From: Phycisphaerae bacterium
GTDB taxonomy: Bacteria > Planctomycetota > Phycisphaerae > Phycisphaerales > SM1A02
Assembly: GCA_002717655.1 (NCBI GenBank)
Contig: PBAY01000042.1
Coordinates: 1-50,024, forward strand
Direction: 5' to 3'
DNA: 50,024 bases
Positions 8,073 to 15,923 of this stretch are shown here, in pieces. The translations under genes were made by a program, and so were the position numbers. The notes under the pieces were generated by a model. That model saw only the letters and a program-made list of their open reading frames with translations. It made no database searches and was not told the origin of the DNA. Position 1 is the stretch's first letter, and every line of letters begins with the position of its first letter.

Positions 8073-9256
8073 ACCAGCATCAACCCTTCCCGGATGACCA
8101 ACACGACCTTGATGCAGAGATCGAATCCGCACTTGGTGATCGCAGCATCGAAGATCTGCTTGAAGACGATCCACTGGAAACTTCTCAGCGACCTGAACGA
8201 ACAGGAACCATCGTCGCCATCAGGGGCCGGGAGGTCTATGTCGAGTTCGGGCCGAAAATGCAGGGCGTCTGCCCCTTGGCACAGTTCAAAGAACCACCAA
8301 CTCCCGGAACAGAGGCGGAGTTTCTGATTGAACGACGCGATCGTTCGGACGACATGCTTGTCCTTTCTCGACCAGGTGGCGTCCAACGCGCCTCGTGGGA
8401 CCACCTCGAACAGGGGCAGGTGATCGAAGCCATGTGCACAGGCACGAACAAAGGCGGACTTGAAATGGATGTTGCCGGACATCAGGCTTTCATGCCATCA
8501 GGTCAGGTCGATGTCTTTCATGTGCCAGATCTGACGGTCATGGTTGGACAGAAACTGACCTGTCGTGTCATCGAACTGGACAAACGAGCCAACCGACTGG
8601 TGCTGAGCCGTCGTGACGTCCTGGAAGAAGAACGCCAACGCAAGCGAGAAGCGTTGATGGAAACGCTTCAAGTCGGCCAGACTCATTCCGCAGTCATCAC
8701 TCGCGTACAGCCATACGGTGCCTTTGCGGATATTGGCGGCGCCGAAGGCCTGATCCACATCTCCGACATGTCCTGGGAACGACTTCAGAACCCTGAAACA
8801 CTGGTAAAAGCCGGCGATCAGGTCATGGTCCAGATCCTGAAGATCGATCTTGAACAGCAGCCACCACGCATCGGACTGGGCATGAAGCAACTCACGACTG
8901 ATCCATTCACTGCGACCGTTGGATCGGTGAGTGAAGGTGAAATCGTCAGCGGAACCGTGACCCGACTCGCGGAGTTCGGCGCCTTTGTGGAAATCGCTTC
9001 AGGCCTTGAAGGCCTTGTGCATATTTCCGAACTGGCCCATGAACGAGTCAACAGACCATCTCAGATCGTCAAGGAAGGCCAGGTCATCTCGGTGAAAGTC
9101 CTCAAAGTCGATGCTGAAAAGAAGCGGATCGCCCTTTCCCTGAAGCAGGCACAGGGCGAAGATGGTGGCGAGGAAATCGATCGTGGACAGGACCCGATGA
9201 TCCGAAAGCTCAAAGCAAAATGGGGCGATGGCCCGCTCAAGGGTGGAATTGGCTGA
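8069..9256 (+). CDS. Ribosomal protein S1-like RNA-binding protein, four S1 repeats
   Basis: The 395-residue protein contains four S1 OB-fold repeats at about residues 45-105, 115-195, 205-280 and 285-360. Repeats 3 and 4 are the most canonical, with the VQPYGAFADIGGAEGLIHIS and LAEFGAFVEIASGLEGLVHIS signatures (each given here to 20-21 characters at most). Repeats 1 and 2 are divergent, as is usual for the ribosome-binding part of S1. S1 proteins bind mRNA and help initiation on weak Shine-Dalgarno sites. It is short for ribosomal S1 (six repeats in E. coli) but within the range of four-repeat forms in other phyla, so it could be rpsA or an accessory homologue. The GTG start overlaps the mtaB TGA stop (GTGA), linking it to tRNA modification in a translation-related operon. 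Confidence 0.88.
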   Translation: MNQHQPFPDDQHDLDAEIESALGDRSIEDLLEDDPLETSQRPERTGTIVAIRGREVYVEFGPKMQGVCPLAQFKEPPTPGTEAEFLIERRDRSDDMLVLSRPGGVQRASWDHLEQGQVIEAMCTGTNKGGLEMDVAGHQAFMPSGQVDVFHVPDLTVMVGQKLTCRVIELDKRANRLVLSRRDVLEEERQRKREALMETLQVGQTHSAVITRVQPYGAFADIGGAEGLIHISDMSWERLQNPETLVKAGDQVMVQILKIDLEQQPPRIGLGMKQLTTDPFTATVGSVSEGEIVSGTVTRLAEFGAFVEIASGLEGLVHISELAHERVNRPSQIVKEGQVISVKVLKVDAEKKRIALSLKQAQGEDGGEEIDRGQDPMIRKLKAKWGDGPLKGGIG

Positions 9257-9297
9257 ACAGCCGCTTTCATCAGCAACCAATCAAGCTCAACTACAGG

Positions 9298-9540
9298 ATG
9301 ATGACAACCATGTTTACCAAGTTCATTGCCGCAACTGCACTCACACTCGCCGCCGGCAGCATGCTCGGATGCGATGGAACCACCAAGGCTGAAGTTGATC
9401 AAGGCATCAATCGAGCCCTGACCGCTCCTGGCAAGATCGCTGGTGCAGCTGGCGAAGCAGGCGGAAATCTCGCGACTGAAGCCGTTGAAGCACCTGGCAA
9501 TGCCGTCGAAGGAAGCGTTCGCAGCATTCAGGACAACTGA
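9298..9540 (+). CDS. Small predicted lipoprotein
   Basis: This is an 80-residue protein with a signal peptide and lipobox-like SMLGC near residue 22. The mature part is short, acidic and Ala/Gly-rich, with repeated APGKIAGAAGEAGG / EAPGNAVEG character and no recognisable domain. It resembles the small entericidin-like or osmotically induced lipoproteins only in size and style. ATG codons at 9298, 9301 and 9310 are all possible; the hydrophobic signal follows all three. It lies 41 bp after the S1 gene and may be co-transcribed. Function unknown. Confidence 0.7.
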   Translation: MMTTMFTKFIAATALTLAAGSMLGCDGTTKAEVDQGINRALTAPGKIAGAAGEAGGNLATEAVEAPGNAVEGSVRSIQDN

Positions 9541-9558
9541 CCTGACGCTCGGCTGCCT

Positions 9559-11127
9559 CTAACAGTCGCCCCAGGATCCAATCACGATCAGGAGATCATC
9601 GACCGCGACGATGCCATCCTGATTGACATCAGCGGCATCGGCTGCCGGGGTATTCGCGTCGCCCCACAAGGCCAGCAGAAGCAGAATATCCACGATGTCG
9701 ACCTGACCCGAGTCATCGATATCAGCAACACAATGATTTGATTCGATCCCAAGCTGATAGATGACATCACCTGACACCGATTCCATGATTCCTTCACACT
9801 GAAGACTGGAAGTCGGGTGAACTCGGTACTCCCAGCCCGCCTCGAATCCTCCCCATGCACCTGCTGAGGAAATACGAACAAGTCGAGAATCCGATGAATC
9901 AACTTCTGCCAGGAAGTTCGAAGAGGCGACCGCAACGAAGTCATCCTGTGATCCCATGACACGCCGCTCGAATGACAACGGGCTGCCCCATTGACTGCAT
10001 ACGGGTCCATGAAAACGCAGCACAACTTCGAGGTCATCTTCAACATCAGTCATGACGGTTCCAGAAGGAGGCACACAGCCTGAGGCATGCAGACGATAGG
10101 GAACCAGACCTATCGATCCTCCGCCGATCAAGGCAGGAGTTGCTTCGTAGGTGGGCCCGATGAGCTCAAGCGGAGGAGAACCTCCCACCGCGGTCAAGTT
10201 GAACGGTGTGGACCACTCCGCCTCCTCGTGACATTCAGCATTGAGGATGACCTGACCTCTCAAACCCTGGCCTGGAATCTGAATGATCGCATCTTCAAGC
10301 TGCAATGACTGCTGCAGGGTCCAGTTTCCGGTCAACCATCCATCAAGCATGATCATGGGTGGTGAGGCTTCACCCGCAGGCCGATCAAGCCGATTCGCAT
10401 GCAGTGTTCCAGTGAAGCTGTCCGCAAACATCTGATGAAGAAAGCCGGAATGTGTCCCCGGGCACAGGTCGATATCAGCGGCGCAATCTCCTCGCACATC
10501 AAGAAGCCACAGGCCATGACCGGCTTCGATTCGCACTGGATGATCTTCATTACCGATATCACCCAGAACTGCAATGGAACGAATCAGACCGTCGGTTGCA
10601 ATGACATCACCCAGCAGATCTCCCGCAACATCAAGACTTCTGATGCCGCGACTGCTGCTCTGGGCAGTGGTCACACGAATGGGGCCATGAACATCACCCC
10701 CAGCATCGATGAAATTGATCGACTGCACCGTGATCTCGCCCAGATGCTGGACAACCCGAACATCATGCAGAACAACCTCAGCTGAACCTGACTGATGAAT
10801 CTTCTCGATTCGATTCACCGGGGCCCCGACGACACCAACCGTCACCGTTACAGGAGAACCTGCCGGCGGGCCATCGACATCAATCATCAGGCTCGAGACG
10901 TTTTCACCCGAATCCACTTCGACGGCGAACCACGTGTTGCCCCATGGGTTCCAGAGTTCCTGCAGAACGATTTCCCATCCACCTGATTCATGATTCTGAC
11001 TGGCTGACCACGAGGTTGCAGGCACCTGCTGTCCGTTCTGATCGAACACGCGAACCCCTGCAGCCACAGGCATTGAAGCCAGCATGACTGAAGCCATCCA
11101 CGCAACGAAAATACGGGCGTCCCCCAC
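9559..11127 (-). CDS. Secreted protein with C-terminal dockerin-like calcium repeats
   Basis: The 522-residue product starts at a GTG with a good Shine-Dalgarno (GAGGAG, 6 nt upstream). A signal peptide (FVAWMASVMLASMPVAAG) is followed by a long beta-rich region (~25-460) with repeated GD/G turns, some (IRSLDVAGDLLGDV, IRSIAVLGDIGNED) suggesting parallel beta-helix turns. The C terminus has two dockerin type I-like EF-hand half-repeats, DIDDSGQVDIVDILLLLALWG and DVNQDGIVAVDDLLIVIGSWG (each about 20 residues), ending in DC. Such tails are common in many copies in Phycisphaerae genomes on exported proteins. It is a plausible substrate for the type II secretion system encoded downstream, but that is inference. 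The biochemical role of the beta region is unknown. Confidence 0.85.
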   Translation of the reverse strand: MGDARIFVAWMASVMLASMPVAAGVRVFDQNGQQVPATSWSASQNHESGGWEIVLQELWNPWGNTWFAVEVDSGENVSSLMIDVDGPPAGSPVTVTVGVVGAPVNRIEKIHQSGSAEVVLHDVRVVQHLGEITVQSINFIDAGGDVHGPIRVTTAQSSSRGIRSLDVAGDLLGDVIATDGLIRSIAVLGDIGNEDHPVRIEAGHGLWLLDVRGDCAADIDLCPGTHSGFLHQMFADSFTGTLHANRLDRPAGEASPPMIMLDGWLTGNWTLQQSLQLEDAIIQIPGQGLRGQVILNAECHEEAEWSTPFNLTAVGGSPPLELIGPTYEATPALIGGGSIGLVPYRLHASGCVPPSGTVMTDVEDDLEVVLRFHGPVCSQWGSPLSFERRVMGSQDDFVAVASSNFLAEVDSSDSRLVRISSAGAWGGFEAGWEYRVHPTSSLQCEGIMESVSGDVIYQLGIESNHCVADIDDSGQVDIVDILLLLALWGDANTPAADAADVNQDGIVAVDDLLIVIGSWGDC

Positions 11128-11287
11128 GCTTGCTCCTCTCCCGTCGGATCTTCCACTACAGCGTGACGCATGGATGAAATCCGCCCAGACTCATCGAGGA
11201 TCTTGGGTTCACTTGTAGATCAAGCCAGGCTGCAGATTCGACCCAGACCGCATGACCGGAACCCTCCTGGTTGCAATGGCGAACGGC

Positions 11288-11899
11288 TTACTCCGCCACG
11301 GAATCACCAAGGAGCCGCCGAAAGGCCGCTGGCGTTGCGGTTGAGACCGTTGCCCCAGTTGTCAGATTAAACGTACTGGTGGCAATCTCACGCTGTGGAC
11401 ACAGGGTGACCACGATCTCTATCGTCTCGCCGGGGTAGTTGAGAGTGGTCAAGCGTGCAACCCCACAAGCCGCCTCAGCACGAACAGAACGACTGCCATG
11501 TTCAGGAATCCCTGCGACCTCCAGTGCTTCCATGACTTCGGACAGATCCTGATCCACCCAGAGCCGCAGGTGCACCTGATCTCCTGGATCAACTTCACCT
11601 CGTGCAGCACGACCAGCAATCCGGACTTCGAATTGATCGAACAGATGCTCCAACAACGCCAGAAACTGCTCCACCTCCTCCAATCTCGACTGCTTCTGCA
11701 GATGCCATTCAGCCCACCCCTCACGAGCCATGCTCATGGCTTCAAGGTGACGTCTGACCTGAGCATGACCAGTTCTGGCATCCGGAGGTGAATCTGGCGA
11801 AGATCTGGCCTGCTTGATGGCTTCGGCAATCGTGGCTGCACGACCATCCCGCAGCAAGGCTGCAGCCTGACGTGCAAGAATGTCATTGGGGTTCATCAT
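11288..11899 (-). CDS. Hypothetical protein, predicted cytoplasmic
   Basis: I do not recognise this 203-residue protein. The N-terminal ~45 residues (DILARQAAALLRDGRAATIAEAI onward) form a predicted helical segment, followed by a charged helical stretch (~50-90) and a mixed alpha/beta C-terminal part. No signal peptide, membrane segment or metal motif is visible. Two ATG codons (11899 and 11896) are possible starts. It is divergent from pdxA with about 45 bp between the two starts, so the two probably share a control region. It reads toward the dockerin-like gene after 160 bp; that gap shows no clear terminator. Confidence 0.75.
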   Translation of the reverse strand: MMNPNDILARQAAALLRDGRAATIAEAIKQARSSPDSPPDARTGHAQVRRHLEAMSMAREGWAEWHLQKQSRLEEVEQFLALLEHLFDQFEVRIAGRAARGEVDPGDQVHLRLWVDQDLSEVMEALEVAGIPEHGSRSVRAEAACGVARLTTLNYPGETIEIVVTLCPQREIATSTFNLTTGATVSTATPAAFRRLLGDSVAE

Positions 11900-11944
11900 C
11901 TGTAATTGACGGCCAGAATATTGGGCCCAGACTACGATACAGAC

Positions 11945-13021
11945 ATGTCACGCGATGTTTCAGACAACCGCCCCGTCGTGGGCATCTCGATGGGCGACCC
12001 TTCAGGCATCGGACCTGAAGTCGTGGTCAAATCCATTGCTGATCCTGCCTTGCAGAAGCGGGCACGCTTCGTGATCTACGGTGCCAATGCACCTCTGACA
12101 CTTGCTGCAGATCATGCTGGAATCGATCCCTTCTGGTATCGAATCCCTTCCGATTCGAATCGACTGAGTTCCCCCATCGATGAACCTGTGATTGTCCGTG
12201 ATCACGTGGACTTCGGAGATCTCCTACGGCTACCCGCTTCACCCACGCCGCAGGGTGGCGCCGCATCAAAGCAGTTTGTCGAAGAAGCATTGGCCGATGC
12301 ACTTGAAGAGCCCGACTCAACACGTCGAATTGATGCCATGGTCACCGCACCCATCAGCAAGACCGCCTGGCACATGGCAGGATTCAACTGGCCAGGCCAT
12401 ACGGAACTGGTTGCTCATCGGACGCGATGCCGACGCTGTTGCATGATGTTCGAGGCACCAAGATTGAAGGTCGTTCTGGCAACCGTCCACCTGCCGCTCA
12501 TGGACATTCGCAACTCACTTACGATTGGTCGAGTGTTTGATCCCATTGATCTCGGACATCAGGCATGCCTGACGCTTGGAATCGAAGAACCACGCATTGC
12601 CGTCTGTGGACTCAATCCGCATGCTGGAGAAGGTGGGCTTCTGGGAGATGAGGAAACAAGAATCATCCAGCCAGCCATCGACATGGCCTGCCGTGCCGGC
12701 ATCAAGGCCTCTGGCCCATGGCCTGCCGACACCATCTTCGCAGATGCCCTGGATGGCCGTTACGACCTGGTGGTCGCCATGTACCACGATCAGGGGCTGA
12801 TTCCACTGAAGCTCATTGAACGCGGCCATGCGGCCAACTGGACCATTGGCCCCCCCATCATCCGCACCAGTCCGGATCATGGAACCGCCTATGGAATTGC
12901 AGGGACGAACAAGGCCGATGCTGGATCCATGAAAGCTGCCATAGATCTGGCCATACGACTGGCGACAAATCGCCGCGACAAGGCCTCACTTCCCAACGGA
13001 AGCAACCAACACACGTCCTGA
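11945..13021 (+). CDS. pdxA: 4-hydroxythreonine-4-phosphate dehydrogenase
   Basis: PdxA oxidises 4-phosphohydroxy-L-threonine with NAD(P)+ in the DXP-dependent pathway to pyridoxal 5'-phosphate. The start VGISMGDPSGIGPEV is the family signature. The three metal-ligand histidines are visible in GHTELVA, NPHAGEGG and YHDQGLIP. MVTAPISKTAW carries the substrate-binding Lys. The open frame extends upstream to a TTG at 11906, but ATG at 11945 is chosen because it gives a normal N terminus and leaves space for a divergent promoter. The length of 358 residues is usual for PdxA (about 330-350). The gene precedes glycyl-tRNA synthetase by 83 bp in the same direction. Confidence 0.95.
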   Translation: MSRDVSDNRPVVGISMGDPSGIGPEVVVKSIADPALQKRARFVIYGANAPLTLAADHAGIDPFWYRIPSDSNRLSSPIDEPVIVRDHVDFGDLLRLPASPTPQGGAASKQFVEEALADALEEPDSTRRIDAMVTAPISKTAWHMAGFNWPGHTELVAHRTRCRRCCMMFEAPRLKVVLATVHLPLMDIRNSLTIGRVFDPIDLGHQACLTLGIEEPRIAVCGLNPHAGEGGLLGDEETRIIQPAIDMACRAGIKASGPWPADTIFADALDGRYDLVVAMYHDQGLIPLKLIERGHAANWTIGPPIIRTSPDHGTAYGIAGTNKADAGSMKAAIDLAIRLATNRRDKASLPNGSNQHTS

Positions 13022-13067
13022 CCCGTACCAGTGCCATGGTCTGGAACTCAAGCAGACCCCTCCCGGT

Positions 13068-13095
13068 TTGCGCGTCGAGCCACACGGGCTACCAT
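13068..13095 (+). promoter_or_regulatory. Candidate promoter of glyS
   Basis: TTGCGC (13068-13073) and TACCAT (13090-13095) are separated by 16 bp. The -10 ends only 9 nt before the glyS ATG, so a start site here would give an almost leaderless message. Both boxes are imperfect and this is a weak call. Confidence 0.3.
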
Positions 13096-13104
13096 GGCTG
13101 ACCC

Positions 13105-14625
13105 ATGAGCAGCAATACCATCCGAATGGAAGAACTCGTTTCCCTCTGCAAGCGGCGTGGATTCATCTATCCCGCATCCGAAATCTACGGAGGCCTCAAT
13201 GGTTTCTGGGACTACGGACCACTGGGAACTGAACTCAAGAACAATCTCCGTGACGCCTGGTGGCACGACATGGTGCGATGTCCACCAGCAGGGCCTGACG
13301 GAGAGCCGGTTTCAATCGTCGGCCTTGACTCGTCGATCATCCAGAACCCGAGGGTCTGGGAGGCGTCTGGTCATGTCGGTGGATTCAATGACCCCATGGT
13401 CGACTGCCGTGAAACCAAATCACGCTACCGAGCTGATCATCTTTTCTGCCTTGGTGTCAAAGGCGAAACCGGTGGGCAAATCTATGCCTATCTCGAGAAT
13501 GATGATGAGTCGTTGGCATCAGCCAGAAAGAAACTCGAGAAGTACGTCAAGCGAACACTCGCTGATGAAGAACTCGACACCTGCGCCCTGACCTCACTGC
13601 CAGCGGAAGCATTGGCTGCCACGGTCGGACCTGACACCAAGGCCGTCGGCACGCTGACCGAACCAAGACAGTTCAATCTGATGTTCAAGACCTTTGTCGG
13701 CGCAGTTCAGGATGATGAAAGCGCCGCGTATCTGAGGCCTGAAACAGCCCAGGGCATCTTCCTCAACTTCGCGAATGTGGTCGACACCATGCGAGTCAAG
13801 GTGCCTTTCGGAATCGCACAGGTCGGCAAGGCCTTCCGCAACGAGGTCACACCTCGGAACTTCATCTTCCGTTCACGTGAATTCGAACAGATGGAGATCG
13901 AATGGTTCTGCCACGGAGATGAGGCTGAACAATGGTTTGAATTCTGGTGCGATGTCCGGAAGTCCTGGTGGGAATCACTGGGACTGACCAGCGACAACGT
14001 CATGATGCGAAAGCATGACGCGGATGAACTGGCCCACTATGCCAAGGAAGGATGCGGAACCTTCGACGTCGAGTACCGATTCCCCTTCACGGCACCCGGC
14101 TACGGAGAACTTGAAGGGGTCGCCCACCGAGGAGACTACGACCTCCGACGCCATGAAGAGTTCTCGAAGAAGAAGCTCACGTATTTCGATCAACCAAAGA
14201 ACGAGCGATACCTTCCACATGTGATCGAACCTTCCGCAGGGCTGTCACGTGGAACACTGGCCATGCTCTGTGAGGCCTATACCCCTGACCCGGAACGCGC
14301 GAGCAAGGTCTACATGGCATTCAACCCGAGACTTGCTCCGATCAAGGCAGCAATCTTCCCGCTCGTGAACAAGGACGGCATGCCGGAGATGGCATCCAAG
14401 CTCCATCAGGATCTTCGCCGGCGGTGGCCTGTCCAGTACGACGCCAAGCAGTCAATTGGCAAACGCTATGCCCGAATGGATGAAGCTGGTTGCCCCTGGT
14501 GCTTCACCGTCGACTCTGATTCGCTGACCGACCAGTCCGTCACGATTCGTGATCGTGATTCCCTGTCACAGGATCGTGTTGCAATCGATCAGGTTGAGAA
14601 CTGGTTGGCTGAGCGGCTCGGCTGA
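13105..14625 (+). CDS. glyS: Glycyl-tRNA synthetase, homodimeric class II type
   Basis: This enzyme charges tRNA-Gly with glycine. It is the alpha2, single-chain type found in archaea, eukaryotes and some bacteria, not the alpha2beta2 type of E. coli. The N terminus ICKRRGF-like stretch (CKRRGFIYPASEIYGG) and GFWDYGPLG are typical. Class II motif 1 region, motif 2 (FRNEVTPRNFIFRSREFEQM) and motif 3 (GLSRGTLAMLCEAY) are all present, with a C-terminal anticodon-binding domain (~395-506). At 506 residues it has the usual length. A strong hairpin at 14656-14689 follows the stop. Confidence 0.95.
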   Translation: MSSNTIRMEELVSLCKRRGFIYPASEIYGGLNGFWDYGPLGTELKNNLRDAWWHDMVRCPPAGPDGEPVSIVGLDSSIIQNPRVWEASGHVGGFNDPMVDCRETKSRYRADHLFCLGVKGETGGQIYAYLENDDESLASARKKLEKYVKRTLADEELDTCALTSLPAEALAATVGPDTKAVGTLTEPRQFNLMFKTFVGAVQDDESAAYLRPETAQGIFLNFANVVDTMRVKVPFGIAQVGKAFRNEVTPRNFIFRSREFEQMEIEWFCHGDEAEQWFEFWCDVRKSWWESLGLTSDNVMMRKHDADELAHYAKEGCGTFDVEYRFPFTAPGYGELEGVAHRGDYDLRRHEEFSKKKLTYFDQPKNERYLPHVIEPSAGLSRGTLAMLCEAYTPDPERASKVYMAFNPRLAPIKAAIFPLVNKDGMPEMASKLHQDLRRRWPVQYDAKQSIGKRYARMDEAGCPWCFTVDSDSLTDQSVTIRDRDSLSQDRVAIDQVENWLAERLG

Positions 14626-14655
14626 CCGTCAAACGGTCTGACATCCGAATTCAAA

Positions 14656-14689
14656 CGAAACGGCCCGGTGCTCGCACCGGGCCGTTTCG
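14656..14689 (+). terminator. Perfect 15-bp hairpin after glyS
   Basis: CGAAACGGCCCGGTG and its exact reverse complement flank a CTCG tetraloop, starting 30 nt after the glyS stop. There is no U-tract after the stem (sequence continues CGACC), so it may act as a 3' stabiliser or a non-canonical terminator. Confidence 0.6.
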
Positions 14690-14828
14690 ACCATCCGCTC
14701 TATTCCCCCGAAGATTCAGATCAATCTCCGTCGAACGGTGGAACTGATCAGAGCCGAAGCTCCATGGATACACCATAGCACATCGGTCAAATCCGCCTTC
14801 ATGGCATGCTGAGACCTCAAATCAAAAA

Positions 14829-14864
14829 CGGGGCCGGTACATGCTCATACATGCCTCGGCCCCG
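14829..14864 (-). terminator. Rho-independent terminator oriented on the minus strand
   Basis: CGGGGCCG pairs with CGGCCCCG, with an inner CATG/CATG pairing in the loop. Only on the minus strand is the stem followed by a U-tract (TTTTTGATTT). There is no annotated minus-strand gene directly upstream, so the transcript it ends is unknown: a small RNA, or antisense readthrough from the methionine synthase operon. Confidence 0.65.
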
Positions 14865-14873
14865 AACTTGATG

Positions 14874-14908
14874 ATGAAGCGATGAGTTCAAAGACAGAAT
14901 CGCTTCAT
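14874..14908. repeat. 10-bp perfect inverted repeat with 15-nt loop
   Basis: ATGAAGCGAT (14874-14883) and ATCGCTTCAT (14899-14908) are exact reverse complements. It lies 10 bp from the minus-strand terminator hairpin, so the two could be folded together in one transcript. Confidence 0.7.
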
Positions 14909-15017
14909 GTCACGAGCCCACCTCGCCTGATACGGCAGGAAAAGCCCGCACCCCGCACTCACACCTTAACCCGAACTTCACCTTTCTTCATCTGGCAGAT
15001 CGGGATTCCGTTCAATT

Positions 15018-15046
15018 TGAAAAAACCCTTGAATTCAAGGCTAATC
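15018..15046 (+). promoter_or_regulatory. Sigma-70-type promoter of the small flavoprotein gene
   Basis: TTGAAA (15018-15023) and GCTAAT (15041-15046) are 17 bp apart, 47 bp upstream of the ATG. A 14-bp perfect palindrome CCTTGAATTCAAGG (15028-15041) occupies the spacer and touches the -10, a placement suited to an operator. Confidence 0.55.
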
Positions 15047-15093
15047 AGGCCCCTCCACTTTCCGTAAATGCCTGTCGGAAGTACGCTTCCCCC

Positions 15094-15693
15094 ATGAAAT
15101 CAGATGTCATCATCGTTGGCGGCGGAGCTGGAGGACTCTCCTGCGGGATCACCCTGGCCTCTGCAGAGTCGAAACTGTGGTTCAACAATCGACGAATCGT
15201 CATCGTCGATGACAATCGCAGCGATCTGGCCAAGGCCCACCTGAACAATGCCCCAGGCGTCGCCCCCGGGACCAATGGGCCGGATCTGCTGAAGCAGTTG
15301 AAGGAACAGCTTGGGCAGTACGACTCCGCCTCGATGGTGAACGCTCGCTGCCTGACTGCGGAAAGACAAGCCGATGGTGGATTCCATGTTAAGTTGGACA
15401 ATGGCATGAACATCCAGGGACAGACTCTGGTTCTTGCCACGGGCTACAAGCGGTTTGAAATCGAAGGGCTCTGCGTCACTCCCTCAACCCATCCACTTGG
15501 TGGCAAGGCCAACCGGATCATGCTCGAACATGACGGTGTGTATGGCATCGAACCCGATCTGCATGTCGCCGGACTGCTTGCGGGCGGCTCCAGCCAGTAT
15601 GCGATCGCAGCCGGCATCGGGGCCCAGGTCGCCGTTGAAATCCTCAGTCTCTGGGCAGGCAAGCGAACTCACGTTCATGAAACGGTGAGATGA
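15094..15693 (+). CDS. Small FAD-dependent oxidoreductase, thioredoxin reductase-like fold
   Basis: The N terminus DVIIVGGGAGGLSCG is the FAD-binding Rossmann loop, and LVLATGYKR near residues 112-120 is the ATG-type second FAD motif. A C-terminal GVYGIEPDLHVAGLLAGGSSQYAIAAGIGAQVA block (summarised, ~148-180) matches the end of thioredoxin reductase-like proteins that positions FAD. The 199-residue protein lacks the inserted NADPH-binding domain and the CxxC redox pair of real thioredoxin reductase (about 310 residues). It is therefore a one-nucleotide-domain flavoprotein, similar to the YhiN/YpdA-like short forms; the electron donor is unknown. Confidence 0.8.
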   Translation: MKSDVIIVGGGAGGLSCGITLASAESKLWFNNRRIVIVDDNRSDLAKAHLNNAPGVAPGTNGPDLLKQLKEQLGQYDSASMVNARCLTAERQADGGFHVKLDNGMNIQGQTLVLATGYKRFEIEGLCVTPSTHPLGGKANRIMLEHDGVYGIEPDLHVAGLLAGGSSQYAIAAGIGAQVAVEILSLWAGKRTHVHETVR

Positions 15694-15853
15694 TGATCAC
15701 GGGTGATCGAGACGAATGACAGCACGTGTGATCACGCTCACCCCAGAGCGACCAACGGCCATGCCTTTGCCGATTCCACACCAGCAGACCCAGCATCAGA
15801 CCGACGAGCATCCCGGTCACCACCCATGACCAGTCGCCCAGCAGATTGTTCAT
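15644..15853 (-). CDS. Possible small membrane protein
   Basis: This is a 69-residue frame with a clear membrane segment (VVTGMLVGLMLGLLVW, ~11-26) and a basic following stretch. In-frame sequence upstream of the ATG is also hydrophobic (WLWVLAFGLVLGS) up to a TGA, which would make a two-helix protein resembling the AtpZ/AtpI type, but there is no normal start codon for that longer form. It lies after the methionine synthase genes in the same direction and overlaps the convergent flavoprotein gene by 50 bp. It may be real, started from a rare codon, or be a remnant. Confidence 0.35.
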   Translation of the reverse strand: MNNLLGDWSWVVTGMLVGLMLGLLVWNRQRHGRWSLWGERDHTCCHSSRSPVIIISPFHEREFACLPRD

Positions 15854-15923
15854 CGCTCGAGAGCCCAGAACCAGGCCAAATGCCAGAACCCAGAGCCAGA
15901 CGCTGGATTGATCTCAATGGGAC

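Larger units (their letters stand above)
14690..15017. other. Structured intergenic region between glyS and the flavoprotein gene
   Basis: No convincing gene is visible in these roughly 330 bp. It contains a minus-strand terminator-like hairpin (14829-14864) and a 10-bp inverted repeat (14874-14908). Short open frames (for example 14882-15067 on the plus strand) are Pro/Thr/Arg-rich without coding character. The promoter of the next gene begins at 15018. Confidence 0.6.

Noticed and set aside
14882..15067. 61-codon plus-strand frame between glyS and the flavoprotein gene
   Set aside because: Composition is Pro/Thr/Arg/His-rich without hydrophobic pattern, and it overlaps the promoter and inverted repeat; it looks non-coding.
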